From Allosediminivita sp964397775 (GTDB lineage: Bacteria; Pseudomonadota; Alphaproteobacteria; Rhodobacterales; Rhodobacteraceae): a stretch of 64,000 nt of DNA. The DNA lies in assembly GCA_964397775.1 (NCBI GenBank), contig CAYNKL010000002.1:11822-75821 (forward strand), read 5' to 3'. The notes beneath the pieces were generated by a model, which did no database searches, was not told the DNA's origin, and saw only the letters and a program-made list of their open reading frames with translations. The position numbers and the translations under genes are program-made. How positions within the stretch are numbered: position 1 is the stretch's first letter; every line of letters begins with the position of its first letter. This document shows, piece by piece, positions 44,499 through 53,337 of the stretch.

Positions 44499-45815
44499 TC
44501 ATCGCTTGATGTTCGTGGTTTCCTGCAGCATCTCGTCGACGGTCTGGATGACCTTCGCGTTGGACGAGTAGGCGCGCTGGGTCTGGATCATGTTGGTAAG
44601 CTCGGCGGCGACCTCTGTGGTCGACCCCTCGCGCGCGAAGCCGATGACTTCGCCTGTCGGACCGGTGCCAGCGTCCCAGAGGTAGTATGATCCGCTATCG
44701 AGGGTTGTCATGTATGTCTGACCCGACATGGTCTTCATGCCGTTCGGATTGGCCATGGCGGCGATGGGTATCTGGTAGATGGTCCGCGTCACGCCAGTAT
44801 CGTAAAGCGCATTCACGAAGCCCCGCTCGTCGACCTCGACCGAGGTCATGGTGCCCACAGGGGTTCCGTCCTTGCTGATGTTGAGCGGTGCGAAAGTATC
44901 GGCGAGCTGGGTCAGGCCCTCGCTGGTTCCCGGGGCCCCCAGGTTGATTTCCATCGGACCGCCGTTCGTCGTCACGATCAGGGTGCCTGTCGTGTTGTTG
45001 TAGGCACCGCCGGTCGCGGGGCCCGGCTGGGTCACGCTCTGAATGGAACCGCCGTTCGTGCTGCCCTGGTTGAAGGTCACGGTATAGACGCCGATGGGAT
45101 TGCTGGCAGCGGGCGTTGCCGAGTCCGAAATCGTCATTGTCCATTCGTTGGACCGCCCGGTGGCGGGAATGGTCGGAGTGAAGGTGATGTCGAGCGTCTC
45201 GGAGACGCCGAGGTTGTCGTAATATTCGACAGAGACATCGTAGGGTGTGCCCGCAGCGCCTGCATAGGTGTCGGTCGCGGGGAGATTGATTCCGAGCCCG
45301 ACCTCGGACGTGGGTTCCCCGGTAAGCGTGGTCGTGTTGATCCGCACCGGCTCGAGCGGCGAGCTGCTGTCCCTCGGGAATACGGGGATCGTCCCGTCCG
45401 GGTTTGCCGGCCAGCCCATCAGCGTGAGGCCCGATTCGGTGTTGAGGTAGCCGTTGGCATCCGGACGGAAGGACCCGGTCGTGGTCAGCAGCGTCTGCGG
45501 ATTGGCGATGCCTGCCTTCACCTGCACGGTGCTGGCGACGGGAAGGAACCCGTCGCCCCGGATGGCCAGGTCAGTGGCATTGCTTGTGCCGACCACGGTG
45601 CCGTTCTGACTGATGATGCGCTGCGTCTCGGCGCGCACGCCGCCGGCGCTGTAGGTGCCGCCGCTCTCGCCGATGACCATCGACTGGAAGTCGGCCTCGA
45701 CCCGCTTGTAGCCGTAGGTAGCTGAGTTGGCGATGTTGTCGGAAATGGTCGACAGCCGCGTCGCATTGACCGACAGGCCAGCCACACCGGCATTGAACGA
45801 GGAGGTGATCGACAT
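44499..45815 (-). CDS. flgE: Flagellar hook protein FlgE
   Basis: 438 residues. N-terminal MSITSSFNAGVAGLSVNATRLSTISDNIANSATYGYKR carries the axial-protein motif SDNIANSATYGYK; the C-terminus LTNMIQTQRAYSSNAKVIQTVDEMLQ is typical (key MIQTQRAYSSNAKVI). It builds the hook. ATG 45815 is chosen because the 16 residues upstream in frame are not hook-like. A CtrA-like repeat lies about 61 bases upstream. Confidence 0.95.
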   Translation of the reverse strand: MSITSSFNAGVAGLSVNATRLSTISDNIANSATYGYKRVEADFQSMVIGESGGTYSAGGVRAETQRIISQNGTVVGTSNATDLAIRGDGFLPVASTVQVKAGIANPQTLLTTTGSFRPDANGYLNTESGLTLMGWPANPDGTIPVFPRDSSSPLEPVRINTTTLTGEPTSEVGLGINLPATDTYAGAAGTPYDVSVEYYDNLGVSETLDITFTPTIPATGRSNEWTMTISDSATPAASNPIGVYTVTFNQGSTNGGSIQSVTQPGPATGGAYNNTTGTLIVTTNGGPMEINLGAPGTSEGLTQLADTFAPLNISKDGTPVGTMTSVEVDERGFVNALYDTGVTRTIYQIPIAAMANPNGMKTMSGQTYMTTLDSGSYYLWDAGTGPTGEVIGFAREGSTTEVAAELTNMIQTQRAYSSNAKVIQTVDEMLQETTNIKR

Positions 45816-45875
45816 TGACGCGCCTTTCTGGTGTCTCGGAGCAGTTCCCTGGCCTTTCGTCATAAGGCCGCAGGC

Positions 45876-45890
45876 TTAATGCCCCGCTAA
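45876..45890 (-). promoter_or_regulatory. CtrA-like direct repeat upstream of flgE
   Basis: On the minus strand TTAG, seven bases, TTAA, one base off the full CtrA site. A further TTAG lies seven bases before it. About 61 bases from the flgE start codon, a normal promoter distance for the flgE-flgK-flgL-flgI unit. Confidence 0.55.
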
Positions 45891-45931
45891 CATCTAAGAT
45901 TGCGTTGACTTCGATCTCCTCCCCTCGGCGC

Positions 45932-46774
45932 TCAGACATCGCGCAGGAAGATCACCTCCAGACGATTGTTGCGGAAGTCCATCCGGTTGGGGCGTGCCGG
46001 CTCCCGGTCCGCGTGTGCGGTGGTGCGGCTGATGCGCTGTTCCGGCATGCCGGTTTCGCTCAGAAGTCGGCGGAACATGTCAGCCCGCGCGCCGGAAAGA
46101 TCCCAGGACGGGTTCTCCCTAAGCACAAGCGGATAGGAAGCGGTGTGCCCCTCGACCGCGAGCGGGTTCGTCACCACCGCCGATGCCGTCACGATCAGTC
46201 GCGCGAGTTCACGCAGGCGGTTGGTCGGCTCCGCCCCGTCGAATAGCGGCGCCTCCGCGGTCTCGAACAGTTCGACGACAAGGCCCTCGTCTGTCACGCG
46301 GGTGACGATGTGTTCCAGAAGCTCGTCGGCGACCATGCTCTCGCCACTGCGTCCCATGAGAAGTGACTCGACCGCCTCGAAAACCTCGTCTTCCTGCTCG
46401 GCCTGGCCTTCGCTCTCGGCAGGTCCGTCGCTGAGGGATCCCCGCGCGGCAGATTGCTCGGTCGGATTCAGGCTGGTGGCACCGGTTCCGATGCGCGGCA
46501 AGGTATTCTCGGAAAAGACGGAATCGCCCCCGAAGGAGCCGTCACCGCCACCGGAAACGCGATTGATGACAATATTCGGACTGAAGTAGTCCGCGATGCC
46601 CTTGCGCTGTTTTTCGGTTGTCGCATTCAACAGCCACATCAGGAGGAAGAAGGCCATCATCGCGGTAACGAAGTCGGCATACGCCACCTTCCAGGCACCA
46701 CCATGATGCCCACCGCCATTTATGACCTTTTTCCGCTTGATGATGACTGGCGCGACATTGCTGTCAGACGCCAT
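45932..46774 (-). CDS. motB: Flagellar motor stator protein MotB
   Basis: 280 residues. The single N-terminal membrane helix includes the ion-binding aspartate in VAYADFVTAMMAFFLLMWLL. A C-terminal OmpA/MotB peptidoglycan-binding domain is seen in LAVEGHTASYP, LSGARADMFRRLL and NNRLEVIFLRDV. The plug-type linker between them is acidic and Ser/Gly rich. ATG 46774 has AGGTGG upstream. It lies next to flgE, not motA. Confidence 0.94.
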   Translation of the reverse strand: MASDSNVAPVIIKRKKVINGGGHHGGAWKVAYADFVTAMMAFFLLMWLLNATTEKQRKGIADYFSPNIVINRVSGGGDGSFGGDSVFSENTLPRIGTGATSLNPTEQSAARGSLSDGPAESEGQAEQEDEVFEAVESLLMGRSGESMVADELLEHIVTRVTDEGLVVELFETAEAPLFDGAEPTNRLRELARLIVTASAVVTNPLAVEGHTASYPLVLRENPSWDLSGARADMFRRLLSETGMPEQRISRTTAHADREPARPNRMDFRNNRLEVIFLRDV

Positions 46775-46822
46775 TTCCACCACCTTTGTTCTCACCCAAC
46801 CACAGGATGTACCCGCGCAGGT

Positions 46823-46837
46823 TTACCGCTGGCTTAA
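46823..46837 (-). promoter_or_regulatory. CtrA-like direct repeat upstream of motB
   Basis: TTAC, seven bases, TTAA in plus-strand reading, 49 bases before the motB start. Only 67 bases separate motB from the sugar transferase gene, so this would be the motB promoter region. Confidence 0.5.
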
Positions 46838-46841
46838 GGAC

Positions 46842-47477
46842 TCAAATGCGATGTTTCCGCGTCCGGTCACGCAGGGAAACGGATCGCAGGACCGTCGCAA
46901 GCATGAGCCGAAGATCGAAGCAAATCGTCCGTCGCTCCTGATAGATGAGGTCCAGCCGCGCCTTGCGGGGAACGCAGCGACGGCGATAGACGGCCTCGGT
47001 CTGCTCGGCCGTGCCGCATCCTGCCAGAAGGCGTTCTTCGGTCTTATGAAATGCCAGGGTGGCGAGTCCGGTGATCCCCGGACGGGATTTCAGGACGCGC
47101 GCATAGAGCTCCGGCTCCATCTCGACATAGCGGCGCAGGGGCGGGCGCGGGCCGACGAAGCTCAGATCCCCGCGCAGCACGTTCCAAAGCTGTGGCAATT
47201 CATCCAGACGGTAGCGCCTGAAGAAACGCCCGGTCGCGGTGATGCGCGCGATCTTGTCGCCGCCGGAAACACCGCGGTCCCCGGCATCCGGGCGCATGGT
47301 TCGGAATTTCCAAAGTTGGAATGGCCGGGGACCGGTGGTCATGCGCTCGGAAATGTAGAGGACAGGGCGACCGTCACGAAGCAGGATGGTCAGCGCGATC
47401 GCTGCAATCAGGGGAGCCAGCACCACCGACAGCAGCAGAGCCGCAACGAGATCCAGCGCGCGCTTGCCTGCGGTCAC
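46842..47477 (-). CDS. Undecaprenyl-phosphate sugar phosphotransferase (PglC/WcaJ-type catalytic domain)
   Basis: 211 residues, the small single-domain form. It shows the re-entrant hydrophobic helix KRALDLVAALLLSVVLAPLI. The family core follows: FQLWKFRTMRPDAGD, FFRRYRLDELPQLWNVLRGDLSFVGPRP (key DELPQLWNVLRGDLSFVGPRP) and RPGITGLA. It loads the first sugar phosphate onto the lipid carrier for a polysaccharide or glycan. GTG 47477 overlaps the stop of the SDR gene by 4 bases. Confidence 0.9.
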   Translation of the reverse strand: MTAGKRALDLVAALLLSVVLAPLIAAIALTILLRDGRPVLYISERMTTGPRPFQLWKFRTMRPDAGDRGVSGGDKIARITATGRFFRRYRLDELPQLWNVLRGDLSFVGPRPPLRRYVEMEPELYARVLKSRPGITGLATLAFHKTEERLLAGCGTAEQTEAVYRRRCVPRKARLDLIYQERRTICFDLRLMLATVLRSVSLRDRTRKHRI

Positions 47478-48316
47478 GGCCAGATCCCCCCGGTGCGTGC
47501 GTCCTCGACCAGCCAGGCCGGATCGGCAGAAGAGATTGGAAGCGGACAGATTTCGCCAAGCCGTGAGGTATCGAGGACCAGGCGCTCTGTCGCGGTGTCC
47601 GGGGCGGAACACCAGTCGATATGGCACCCGCCCGCGCGGGCGATATCGTCCATGCAGACCGGCGCCGGTGCGCCGACATTGAAGATGCGGTCGACGGCGG
47701 CTGCGGGGGCCTCGAGCATCGCGGCAATGACGCGGGCAAGATCGGTCGGTCCGATGTAGCTCCGCCAGGGGCCGCACCCTGAAGGAAAGCGATCAAGCGT
47801 CACACGGCCGCCGGGCCGCATGTTCGCGAATAGGCTCTCGGCCCCGGCGACATTCCCGATCCGCAGGATCGTCGTCGCGAGCTCGGCGTCCGACAGCTCG
47901 GCAAGACGACGCTCCATCGCAAGCTTTGCCTGACCGTAGGGCGTGGGTGGCGCCGGGTCAGTGACCTCGGAAACAGGGGGGTCGGCAGGCGCGTAGACGG
48001 CGGCGGACGAACAATGGATGACCCGCGTTGCGCCGAGCGCGATGGCGAGGGCCTGTGCCTGTTCGGCAAGGTGGCTGTTCATGGCAAGCGCGTCCGGCGA
48101 GCGGCCCGTGACGCCCCATAGGGCCACAACCGCACCCACCCTCGGAAGGTCGTCGTGCGGCGTGCCGGGTACCCATCGCAAGGCCCCGTCCCCTGCCCCG
48201 CGTGTCACCGGAACCAAGCGCCGGTCACAGACCGGGGGCCAGGCCGCGCGCACCATTCGGCCAAGTTTACCCCCTGCCCCGAGCAGCAGCACGTCATTCT
48301 GCGGTGCAGTTGCCAC
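47474..48316 (-). CDS. NAD-dependent epimerase/dehydratase (SDR)
   Basis: About 280 residues. The nucleotide loop is LLLGAGGKLGRM; HCSSAAVYAPADPPVSE is followed by the catalytic YGQAKLAMERRL and RIGNVAGAESLF, and then YIGPTDLARVIAAML. A GTG at 48316 is used; a TTG at 48352 is also possible. It is coupled to the sugar phosphotransferase and divergent from the polysaccharide export gene, so it likely supplies a nucleotide sugar for the same polymer. Confidence 0.72.
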   Translation of the reverse strand: MATAPQNDVLLLGAGGKLGRMVRAAWPPVCDRRLVPVTRGAGDGALRWVPGTPHDDLPRVGAVVALWGVTGRSPDALAMNSHLAEQAQALAIALGATRVIHCSSAAVYAPADPPVSEVTDPAPPTPYGQAKLAMERRLAELSDAELATTILRIGNVAGAESLFANMRPGGRVTLDRFPSGCGPWRSYIGPTDLARVIAAMLEAPAAAVDRIFNVGAPAPVCMDDIARAGGCHIDWCSAPDTATERLVLDTSRLGEICPLPISSADPAWLVEDARTGGIWP

Positions 48317-48425
48317 GTTCTCGGCCCTTGTTGTCCATTCATCTGAACTCAAGCCTATCCAGACCAGGTTATCAAAGCTAGAAGGCTGACGAAGAGAGGA
48401 TTTCTGCGTAAAGGAGAGCGGAGGC

Positions 48426-49532
48426 ATGCGCACCGGTATCGTGCTTTGCATCGCACTTTCGCTCGTCTCGGCGTGCAGTACACCGCGCGGCGCGGCCCTG
48501 CGCCAGGAAGTTCTGCAAGAGGCGAATGCTGAGACGCCCACGTTCGAGGTGGTGCCCGTCACCCGGGCCAACCTCCCTACCCTTGCGCAATGGCCCGTCG
48601 CCGACAAGACTGGTCACTACCTCTGGCCCAAGGCCCAGAGCGGGCCTGCGTCGAACACGATCCGCAGCGGTGACAGCATCGATCTCGTGATCTGGGACAG
48701 CCAGGAAAACTCTCTCCTGACCAATCCGGGCGAGAAATTCACGCGCATCACCGACGAGATGGTCGCGCCCGACGGATCGATCTTCCTGCCCTACGTCGGC
48801 AAGATGAAGGTCAGCGGCCTGACACCCGACCGCGCACGCGAACAGGTCCAGCAGCGGCTCGAGGCGATCGTTCCCTCGGCCCAGGTTCAGCTCAGCTTCG
48901 AACAGGGGCGCGACAACGCCGTCGAGGCGGTCAGCGGCTTGGCATCGCCGGGCAGCTATCCCCTGCCCTCGCGGAACTACCGGATTCTCGGTCTGATCTC
49001 GGACGCCGGTGGCATCCCGCCCGGCATGCGCAACCCGCAGGTGCGCCTTCTGCGTGGCAGCGAGACCTACCAGATCTCGGCCGACCGCCTCTTCGAGAGC
49101 GCGACGCGAAATGCCCTGCTGCGCCCCGGTGACGCGGTGGTGGTCGAACAGGATGATCGCAGCTTCATCGCGCTCGGCGCATCCGGGAACGAGGACCTGA
49201 TCTACTTCACCAAGGATCGCCTGACCGCGCTTGAGGCGCTGGCGCTCATGAAGGGTCTCGACGACAGGAGCGCGGACCCGGGCGGTGTGCTCATCCTGCG
49301 CGATCACGGCGCCGAATACGCCGGCAAACCCGGCTACGGGCCGGGACCCGGCCAGGTGGTCTTCACCGTGGACCTGACCAGCGCGGACGGGCTCTTTGCG
49401 GCGGGCCGCTTCCCGATCCAGCCCGGCGATACGGTGCTTGCGACAGCCTCGCCGATCACCGATGTCCAGAACGTCTTCACGCTTCTCGGAAGCGCCGTGG
49501 GCCTCGGACGAAACGTCTCCGCCCTGAGATAA
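48426..49532 (+). CDS. Polysaccharide export outer-membrane lipoprotein (Wza/KpsD family)
   Basis: 368 residues with a lipoprotein signal (lipobox VSAC at about 14-17). The polysaccharide-export domain is seen in IRSGDSIDLVIWDSQEN and APDGSIFLPYVGKMKVSGLT. SLBB-like segments follow, as LASPGSYPLPSRNYRILGLISDAGG. It forms the exit pore for capsule or exopolysaccharide and is the natural partner for a KpsE/KpsT type exporter like that at 479-2586. It lies divergent from the SDR gene. Confidence 0.88.
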   Translation: MRTGIVLCIALSLVSACSTPRGAALRQEVLQEANAETPTFEVVPVTRANLPTLAQWPVADKTGHYLWPKAQSGPASNTIRSGDSIDLVIWDSQENSLLTNPGEKFTRITDEMVAPDGSIFLPYVGKMKVSGLTPDRAREQVQQRLEAIVPSAQVQLSFEQGRDNAVEAVSGLASPGSYPLPSRNYRILGLISDAGGIPPGMRNPQVRLLRGSETYQISADRLFESATRNALLRPGDAVVVEQDDRSFIALGASGNEDLIYFTKDRLTALEALALMKGLDDRSADPGGVLILRDHGAEYAGKPGYGPGPGQVVFTVDLTSADGLFAAGRFPIQPGDTVLATASPITDVQNVFTLLGSAVGLGRNVSALR

Positions 49533-49537
49533 AGAAA

Positions 49538-49566
49538 GGGGCGCCCCCGTTTCCGAAGGACGCCCC
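49538..49566. terminator. Possible bidirectional terminator between the export lipoprotein and cytochrome c genes
   Basis: GGGGCG and CGCCCC arms with a 17-base loop, between two convergent stops. The minus-strand side runs into TTTCTTTAT, so it may serve the cytochrome gene best. Confidence 0.45.
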
Positions 49567-49588
49567 ATCTGGCCGAATACTGGCCGCG

Positions 49589-50026
49589 TTACTCTGCCGA
49601 GGGACCGACCGACGCGAGGTAGGCCCAGATGTTGGGGGCATCGTCCTCTTTGCGCAGCTTGAAGGCCATCCGGCCCCGCGCACCGTCGTCGTCGAGGTAA
49701 TCCCGCAGGTAAGCCGTCGGATCCATGACGTAGGACGCGAATTCCTCTTCGTTCCAGACAAGGCCTGCCTCGCCGGCCTCCGTCATGGCATCGGAATACC
49801 GGAAATCCTCGACCGACCCGGCCTCGCGCCCGACGACGCCGTAGAGGTTCGGGCCGACACGGCCCCCGCGAACGATCGTCTCGCCTTCGTCATCGACGAC
49901 GCTGTGGCAGGACTTGCACTGATTGAAGGCCCGCTCTCCGGCCTCGGCATCTCCGCTCACCTCCTGGGCATGAGCTGTGCCTGCCAGTGCCAGCGTGGCG
50001 AGGACCGTTGCAATCTTGAGTTTCAT
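49589..50026 (-). CDS. Class I cytochrome c
   Basis: 145 residues with a signal peptide (MKLKIATVLATLALAGTAHA). The heme site is CKSCH in NQCKSCHSVVDDEG; the likely axial Met is in RGRMAFKL. It carries electrons in the periplasm, but its partners are not evident. ATG 50026 has GGGAGAAA upstream. It is divergent from ppaA. Confidence 0.9.
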   Translation of the reverse strand: MKLKIATVLATLALAGTAHAQEVSGDAEAGERAFNQCKSCHSVVDDEGETIVRGGRVGPNLYGVVGREAGSVEDFRYSDAMTEAGEAGLVWNEEEFASYVMDPTAYLRDYLDDDGARGRMAFKLRKEDDAPNIWAYLASVGPSAE

Positions 50027-50201
50027 CAAACTTTCTCCCGTAGCACGTCTCCCAAAGATGACGGTATCTCAGCAGGTTGACGGGCAACAAGTCGAAAGCC
50101 CCCACAACGGGCGCGACATCCCGCCATGTGCGAAACCGCCCGAACGGGGTCTGCCGCTGCGAGGAGAGTCGCCCGCTTTCGACCGCCAATGCCAAATCAT
50201 T

Positions 50202-50230
50202 TTGACAAATTGCCGCACATTTCTGACAAT
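50202..50230 (+). promoter_or_regulatory. Sigma70-type promoter of ppaA-ppsR
   Basis: TTGACA, 17 bases, GACAAT (four of six matches to the -10 hexamer), 69 bases before the ppaA ATG. The -10 overlaps the palindrome GACA-N4-TGTC (50225-50236), a possible operator. I found no clear TGT-N12-ACA site of the kind bound by PpsR. Confidence 0.5.
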
Positions 50231-50298
50231 GCTGTCGTCCCGCGCGTCCAAGGCCAGCCAAGATTGACGCCAGCAAGACGGGCCAGTTAGGAAACCCG

Positions 50299-51081
50299 AT
50301 GCCGACAGAACGTTCATTGGAACGCGGTGCCGAGACTCGAGATCGGCCCGAAGTCGCCGCGTTGGCACGAGAGGTCATCTCGGTTCTGAACGAACGCCCC
50401 GGCGCAAAGCCTCGCCGGTTGCCGGAGGCCACGGTCGAAAGACTGATGCGGCAGGCGCTTGCGCCGGGCGGCTTCGACGTCGAGACCGTTCTGGAAGAGC
50501 TTCTGAGCGACCATCTGACATCGGAAGGCATCACGGACCTCTGCATTCCGGAGGTCGCGGCAAGGATCGGCGTCCATTGGACCGAGGACAGGTTGAGCTT
50601 CGCGCAGGTCAGCATCGCCTCTGCCCGCCTTCAGTCGCTCGTGGCACATCTGTCGCGGCAGTGGCCCGATGAAAGCGATGCCGTCGATGTCGGCGCGCTC
50701 ATGGTGCTTCAGAAGGGCGACACCCACACGCTGGGCACGCATGTGGCGGCAGCACAACTGCGTCGTCTGGGCGTTTCGGTGCGGATGCTCTTCGAAGCCG
50801 ACGAAGACACGCTGCTCCGGACGCTGACCGAAGAGCGACATGACCTTGTCCTCTTCTCCTGTTCGCGCGCCGAAAACCTTGAAACGATCGCTGGGCAGGC
50901 TAAACGGATCAAACGCGGAGTACCGAACCCCCCGCCGCTCGTGCTGGGGGGCATCGTTCTTGGCCTGACGGATCGCGTGAAGGAAAGAAGCGGTGTCGAT
51001 CTCGTCACGAACGACGTCGGCGCGGCAGTGAAGTTTTACGAGCAAGACAAGTGGGCCGAACGCCCGACAGCGGTGCGATAA
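50299..51081 (+). CDS. ppaA: PpaA/AerR-type photosynthesis regulator with B12-binding domain
   Basis: 260 residues. The C-terminal half is the cobalamin-binding SCHIC-type fold with GALMVLQKGDTHTLGTHVAAAQLRRLGVSV (key GDTHTLGTHVAAAQLRR) and DLVLFSCSRAENLETI. In Rhodobacter AerR/PpaA binds B12 in a light-dependent way and antagonises the repressor CrtJ/PpsR. The next gene, 4 bases later, is ppsR, confirming the assignment. It has an apparent sigma70-type promoter. Confidence 0.92.
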   Translation: MPTERSLERGAETRDRPEVAALAREVISVLNERPGAKPRRLPEATVERLMRQALAPGGFDVETVLEELLSDHLTSEGITDLCIPEVAARIGVHWTEDRLSFAQVSIASARLQSLVAHLSRQWPDESDAVDVGALMVLQKGDTHTLGTHVAAAQLRRLGVSVRMLFEADEDTLLRTLTEERHDLVLFSCSRAENLETIAGQAKRIKRGVPNPPPLVLGGIVLGLTDRVKERSGVDLVTNDVGAAVKFYEQDKWAERPTAVR

Positions 51082-51084
51082 AGG

Positions 51085-52506
51085 ATGAACAGCGAAGGTA
51101 CGAGTTCATGGGATGAGGGGTCCGTGCCCTTCGTCAGGGCGGAAGACCTGTCCGGCCTCATTGCTGCGGCATCCGACATTGCGCTGTCCGTCTCGCGCGA
51201 CGGATCCATCCTTTCCGTGATCACGGGCTCCGACGACGCCGGTTTCGGCGATCTGTCCCACTGGCAGGGCCGCCCGGTCGAAGACGTGCTGACGGTCGAA
51301 TCTGTCCCGAAGTTCCAGGCGGTGCTCGAAAGGTTCCTTTCCGGAGATCCGCCTGCCCGCCCGGTGGAGCTCAACCACAACAACGGTTCCTCCCCCGAAT
51401 TTCCGGTCCGCTACAGGATTCACGCCCCCGGAACCGACGACATGTTCTTCATGCTCGGGCGCGACCTTCGGGGGGTCGCGGAGGCCCAGCAGCAGCTCGT
51501 TCAGGCCCAGATGTCCCTCGAACAGGGCTACGAGGCCCGGCGCGAGTTCGACGTTCGCTACAGGCTGCTGATGCGCATGACGCTCGATCCCATGCTCTTC
51601 GTCTCGGTCGGACAGGGGCGGATCAAGGATCTGAACGACCCTGCGGCGGCGCTTCTCGGGACCGACCGTGAGTCCCTGATCGGCGCACCCTTTGGCGAGG
51701 AGTTCCGTGACAGGCGCCAGGACGAGTTCATCGAGGGCCTTGTGACCACAGCCCTCTCCGAAGCGTCGTCCGGCGTCGAGGTCAGTGCACGACGCAGCCG
51801 CAAGAAGATCAACATCGTCCCCAGGATTTTCAGGGCGGCCGGCGAAAGGATCCTGATCTGCCGCATTCGCGCGGCGGACGATCCCGAGCGGCAGAACGAC
51901 GAACTCGGCCAATGTCTGAAGGGACTTTACGAAAAAGGCGCCGACGCGGTCCTCTTCACCTCGGCAACAGGTGTGATCACAAGCTGCAACGACGCCTTCC
52001 TCGACCTGACGGAGTCCGTGACACTCGCTGACGTGAAGGGCCGCAGTTTCTCGGACTATCTGGCGCGCGGACAGGTCGATCTGTCCGTCCTGATCGACAA
52101 TGCCCGCAAGGCGGGCCACATGCGCATCTATGCCACGTCTCTAACGAACGAGCTTGGGACCAAGACGGCGGTCGAGATTTCGGCGACCTGCCTGGACGAC
52201 CGGGCCGATGGCGGCCTTGCCTTCGTCCTGCGGGATGCAAGCCGTATCGAGGCCGTGAGAAACCCCACGCCTCAGGCTACAGAGAATGGGAACCGCAGCG
52301 TCATGGAGCTTGTGGGGTCGGCCCCACTGAGGGAGATCGTCTCCGAAACCACGGATGTCGTCGAGAAGATGTGCATCGAGACGGCGATCACGCTGACCCG
52401 CAACAACCGTGTCGCCGCGGCCGAGATGCTTGGCCTTTCACGCCAGTCCCTTTATGTGAAGCTCCGCAAATACGGGATGCTGAACAAGGATTTCGACGCA
52501 GAATAG
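51085..52506 (+). CDS. ppsR: Photosynthesis-gene repressor PpsR/CrtJ
   Basis: 473 residues. An N-terminal PAS region, a Q-rich linker (EAQQQLVQAQMSLEQGYEAR), two further PAS domains, and a Fis-type helix-turn-helix (RVAAAEMLGLSRQSLYVKLRKYG) at the C-terminus. It represses bacteriochlorophyll, carotenoid and light-harvesting genes under oxygen. A Cys in VVEKMCIETAITL lies where CrtJ carries a redox-sensitive Cys. Directly downstream of ppaA; idi follows after 58 bases. Confidence 0.94.
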   Translation: MNSEGTSSWDEGSVPFVRAEDLSGLIAAASDIALSVSRDGSILSVITGSDDAGFGDLSHWQGRPVEDVLTVESVPKFQAVLERFLSGDPPARPVELNHNNGSSPEFPVRYRIHAPGTDDMFFMLGRDLRGVAEAQQQLVQAQMSLEQGYEARREFDVRYRLLMRMTLDPMLFVSVGQGRIKDLNDPAAALLGTDRESLIGAPFGEEFRDRRQDEFIEGLVTTALSEASSGVEVSARRSRKKINIVPRIFRAAGERILICRIRAADDPERQNDELGQCLKGLYEKGADAVLFTSATGVITSCNDAFLDLTESVTLADVKGRSFSDYLARGQVDLSVLIDNARKAGHMRIYATSLTNELGTKTAVEISATCLDDRADGGLAFVLRDASRIEAVRNPTPQATENGNRSVMELVGSAPLREIVSETTDVVEKMCIETAITLTRNNRVAAAEMLGLSRQSLYVKLRKYGMLNKDFDAE

Positions 52507-52564
52507 CCGTCAGGGTCCGACCGTCGGGCACGGTTCGGAGCCATTCCGGAGAGAAGTGACCGCA

Positions 52565-53080
52565 ATGACCATCCATATCCCCGCCTGGGTCGAGGAGACG
52601 CTTGTTCCGGTCGAAAAGCTCGAAGTGCACCGGCGCGGACTTCGGCACATGGCGGTCTCGGTCTTTGTGCTGCGTGGGGAGGACATCCTTTTGCAGCGCC
52701 GGGCCATGGGCAAATACCATACGCCCGGGCTCTGGGCGAACACCTGCTGCACCCATCCGAGCTGGGAGGAGGCGCCACGGGATTGCGCCGAACGGCGCCT
52801 GCGCGAGGAGCTTGGCATCACCGGGGTCGATCTTGGTTTTCGCAAGACGGTGGAATACCGTGCCGAGGTCGGCAACGACATGATCGAGCACGAGGTGGTC
52901 GATATCTTCGTTGCCGAGGCTCAGACCGACCTCGAGATCGCACCTGACCCTGCGGAGGTGATGGAAACGCGCTGGATAACTCGCAAGGCGCTCGAGCGGT
53001 GGATCCGAAGCGTGCCCTCCGACTTCACGCCCTGGATGCGCATCTACCTCGAGCGACACACGGACGTGATTTTCGCGTAG
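52565..53080 (+). CDS. idi: Isopentenyl-diphosphate delta-isomerase (type I)
   Basis: 171 residues, Nudix-related. It interconverts IPP and DMAPP for isoprenoids such as carotenoids and quinones. The active-site Cys is in NTCCTHP and the Nudix-like glutamates are in DCAERRLREELGI. ATG 52565 is chosen because GGAGAG lies at better spacing than to the GTG at 52556. Frequent in photosynthesis clusters of purple bacteria next to crt and bch genes, which are not here. Confidence 0.92.
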   Translation: MTIHIPAWVEETLVPVEKLEVHRRGLRHMAVSVFVLRGEDILLQRRAMGKYHTPGLWANTCCTHPSWEEAPRDCAERRLREELGITGVDLGFRKTVEYRAEVGNDMIEHEVVDIFVAEAQTDLEIAPDPAEVMETRWITRKALERWIRSVPSDFTPWMRIYLERHTDVIFA

Positions 53081-53337
53081 GCGCCGCGTGGAGTGCCCTT
53101 CGGAGTCAGCCCTCTATTTACACATTTAGGGCCGATCCCTCATTTTACCTCAATATGAAGGATGCAAACGACAGTCTCGCAGCAGCCGGACCAGACATAC
53201 GGATACACGGCGTGCAAAGATAAGGAAGAGCGGTAAGAACCTGCCGGGGGCTGGACCTCGCGTGCCCCTCGCAAGCCGTTCCCGCAGTCCGCCATATTGC
53301 CCTTGAACACCCCACGCCCACGGGTGATAGCGGTAGC
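53081..53337. other. Intergenic gap between idi and the MFS gene
   Basis: About 257 bases without a supported gene, promoter or stable repeat. It has some AT-rich stretches near 53115-53160 that could hold a promoter for the MFS gene. Confidence 0.5.
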
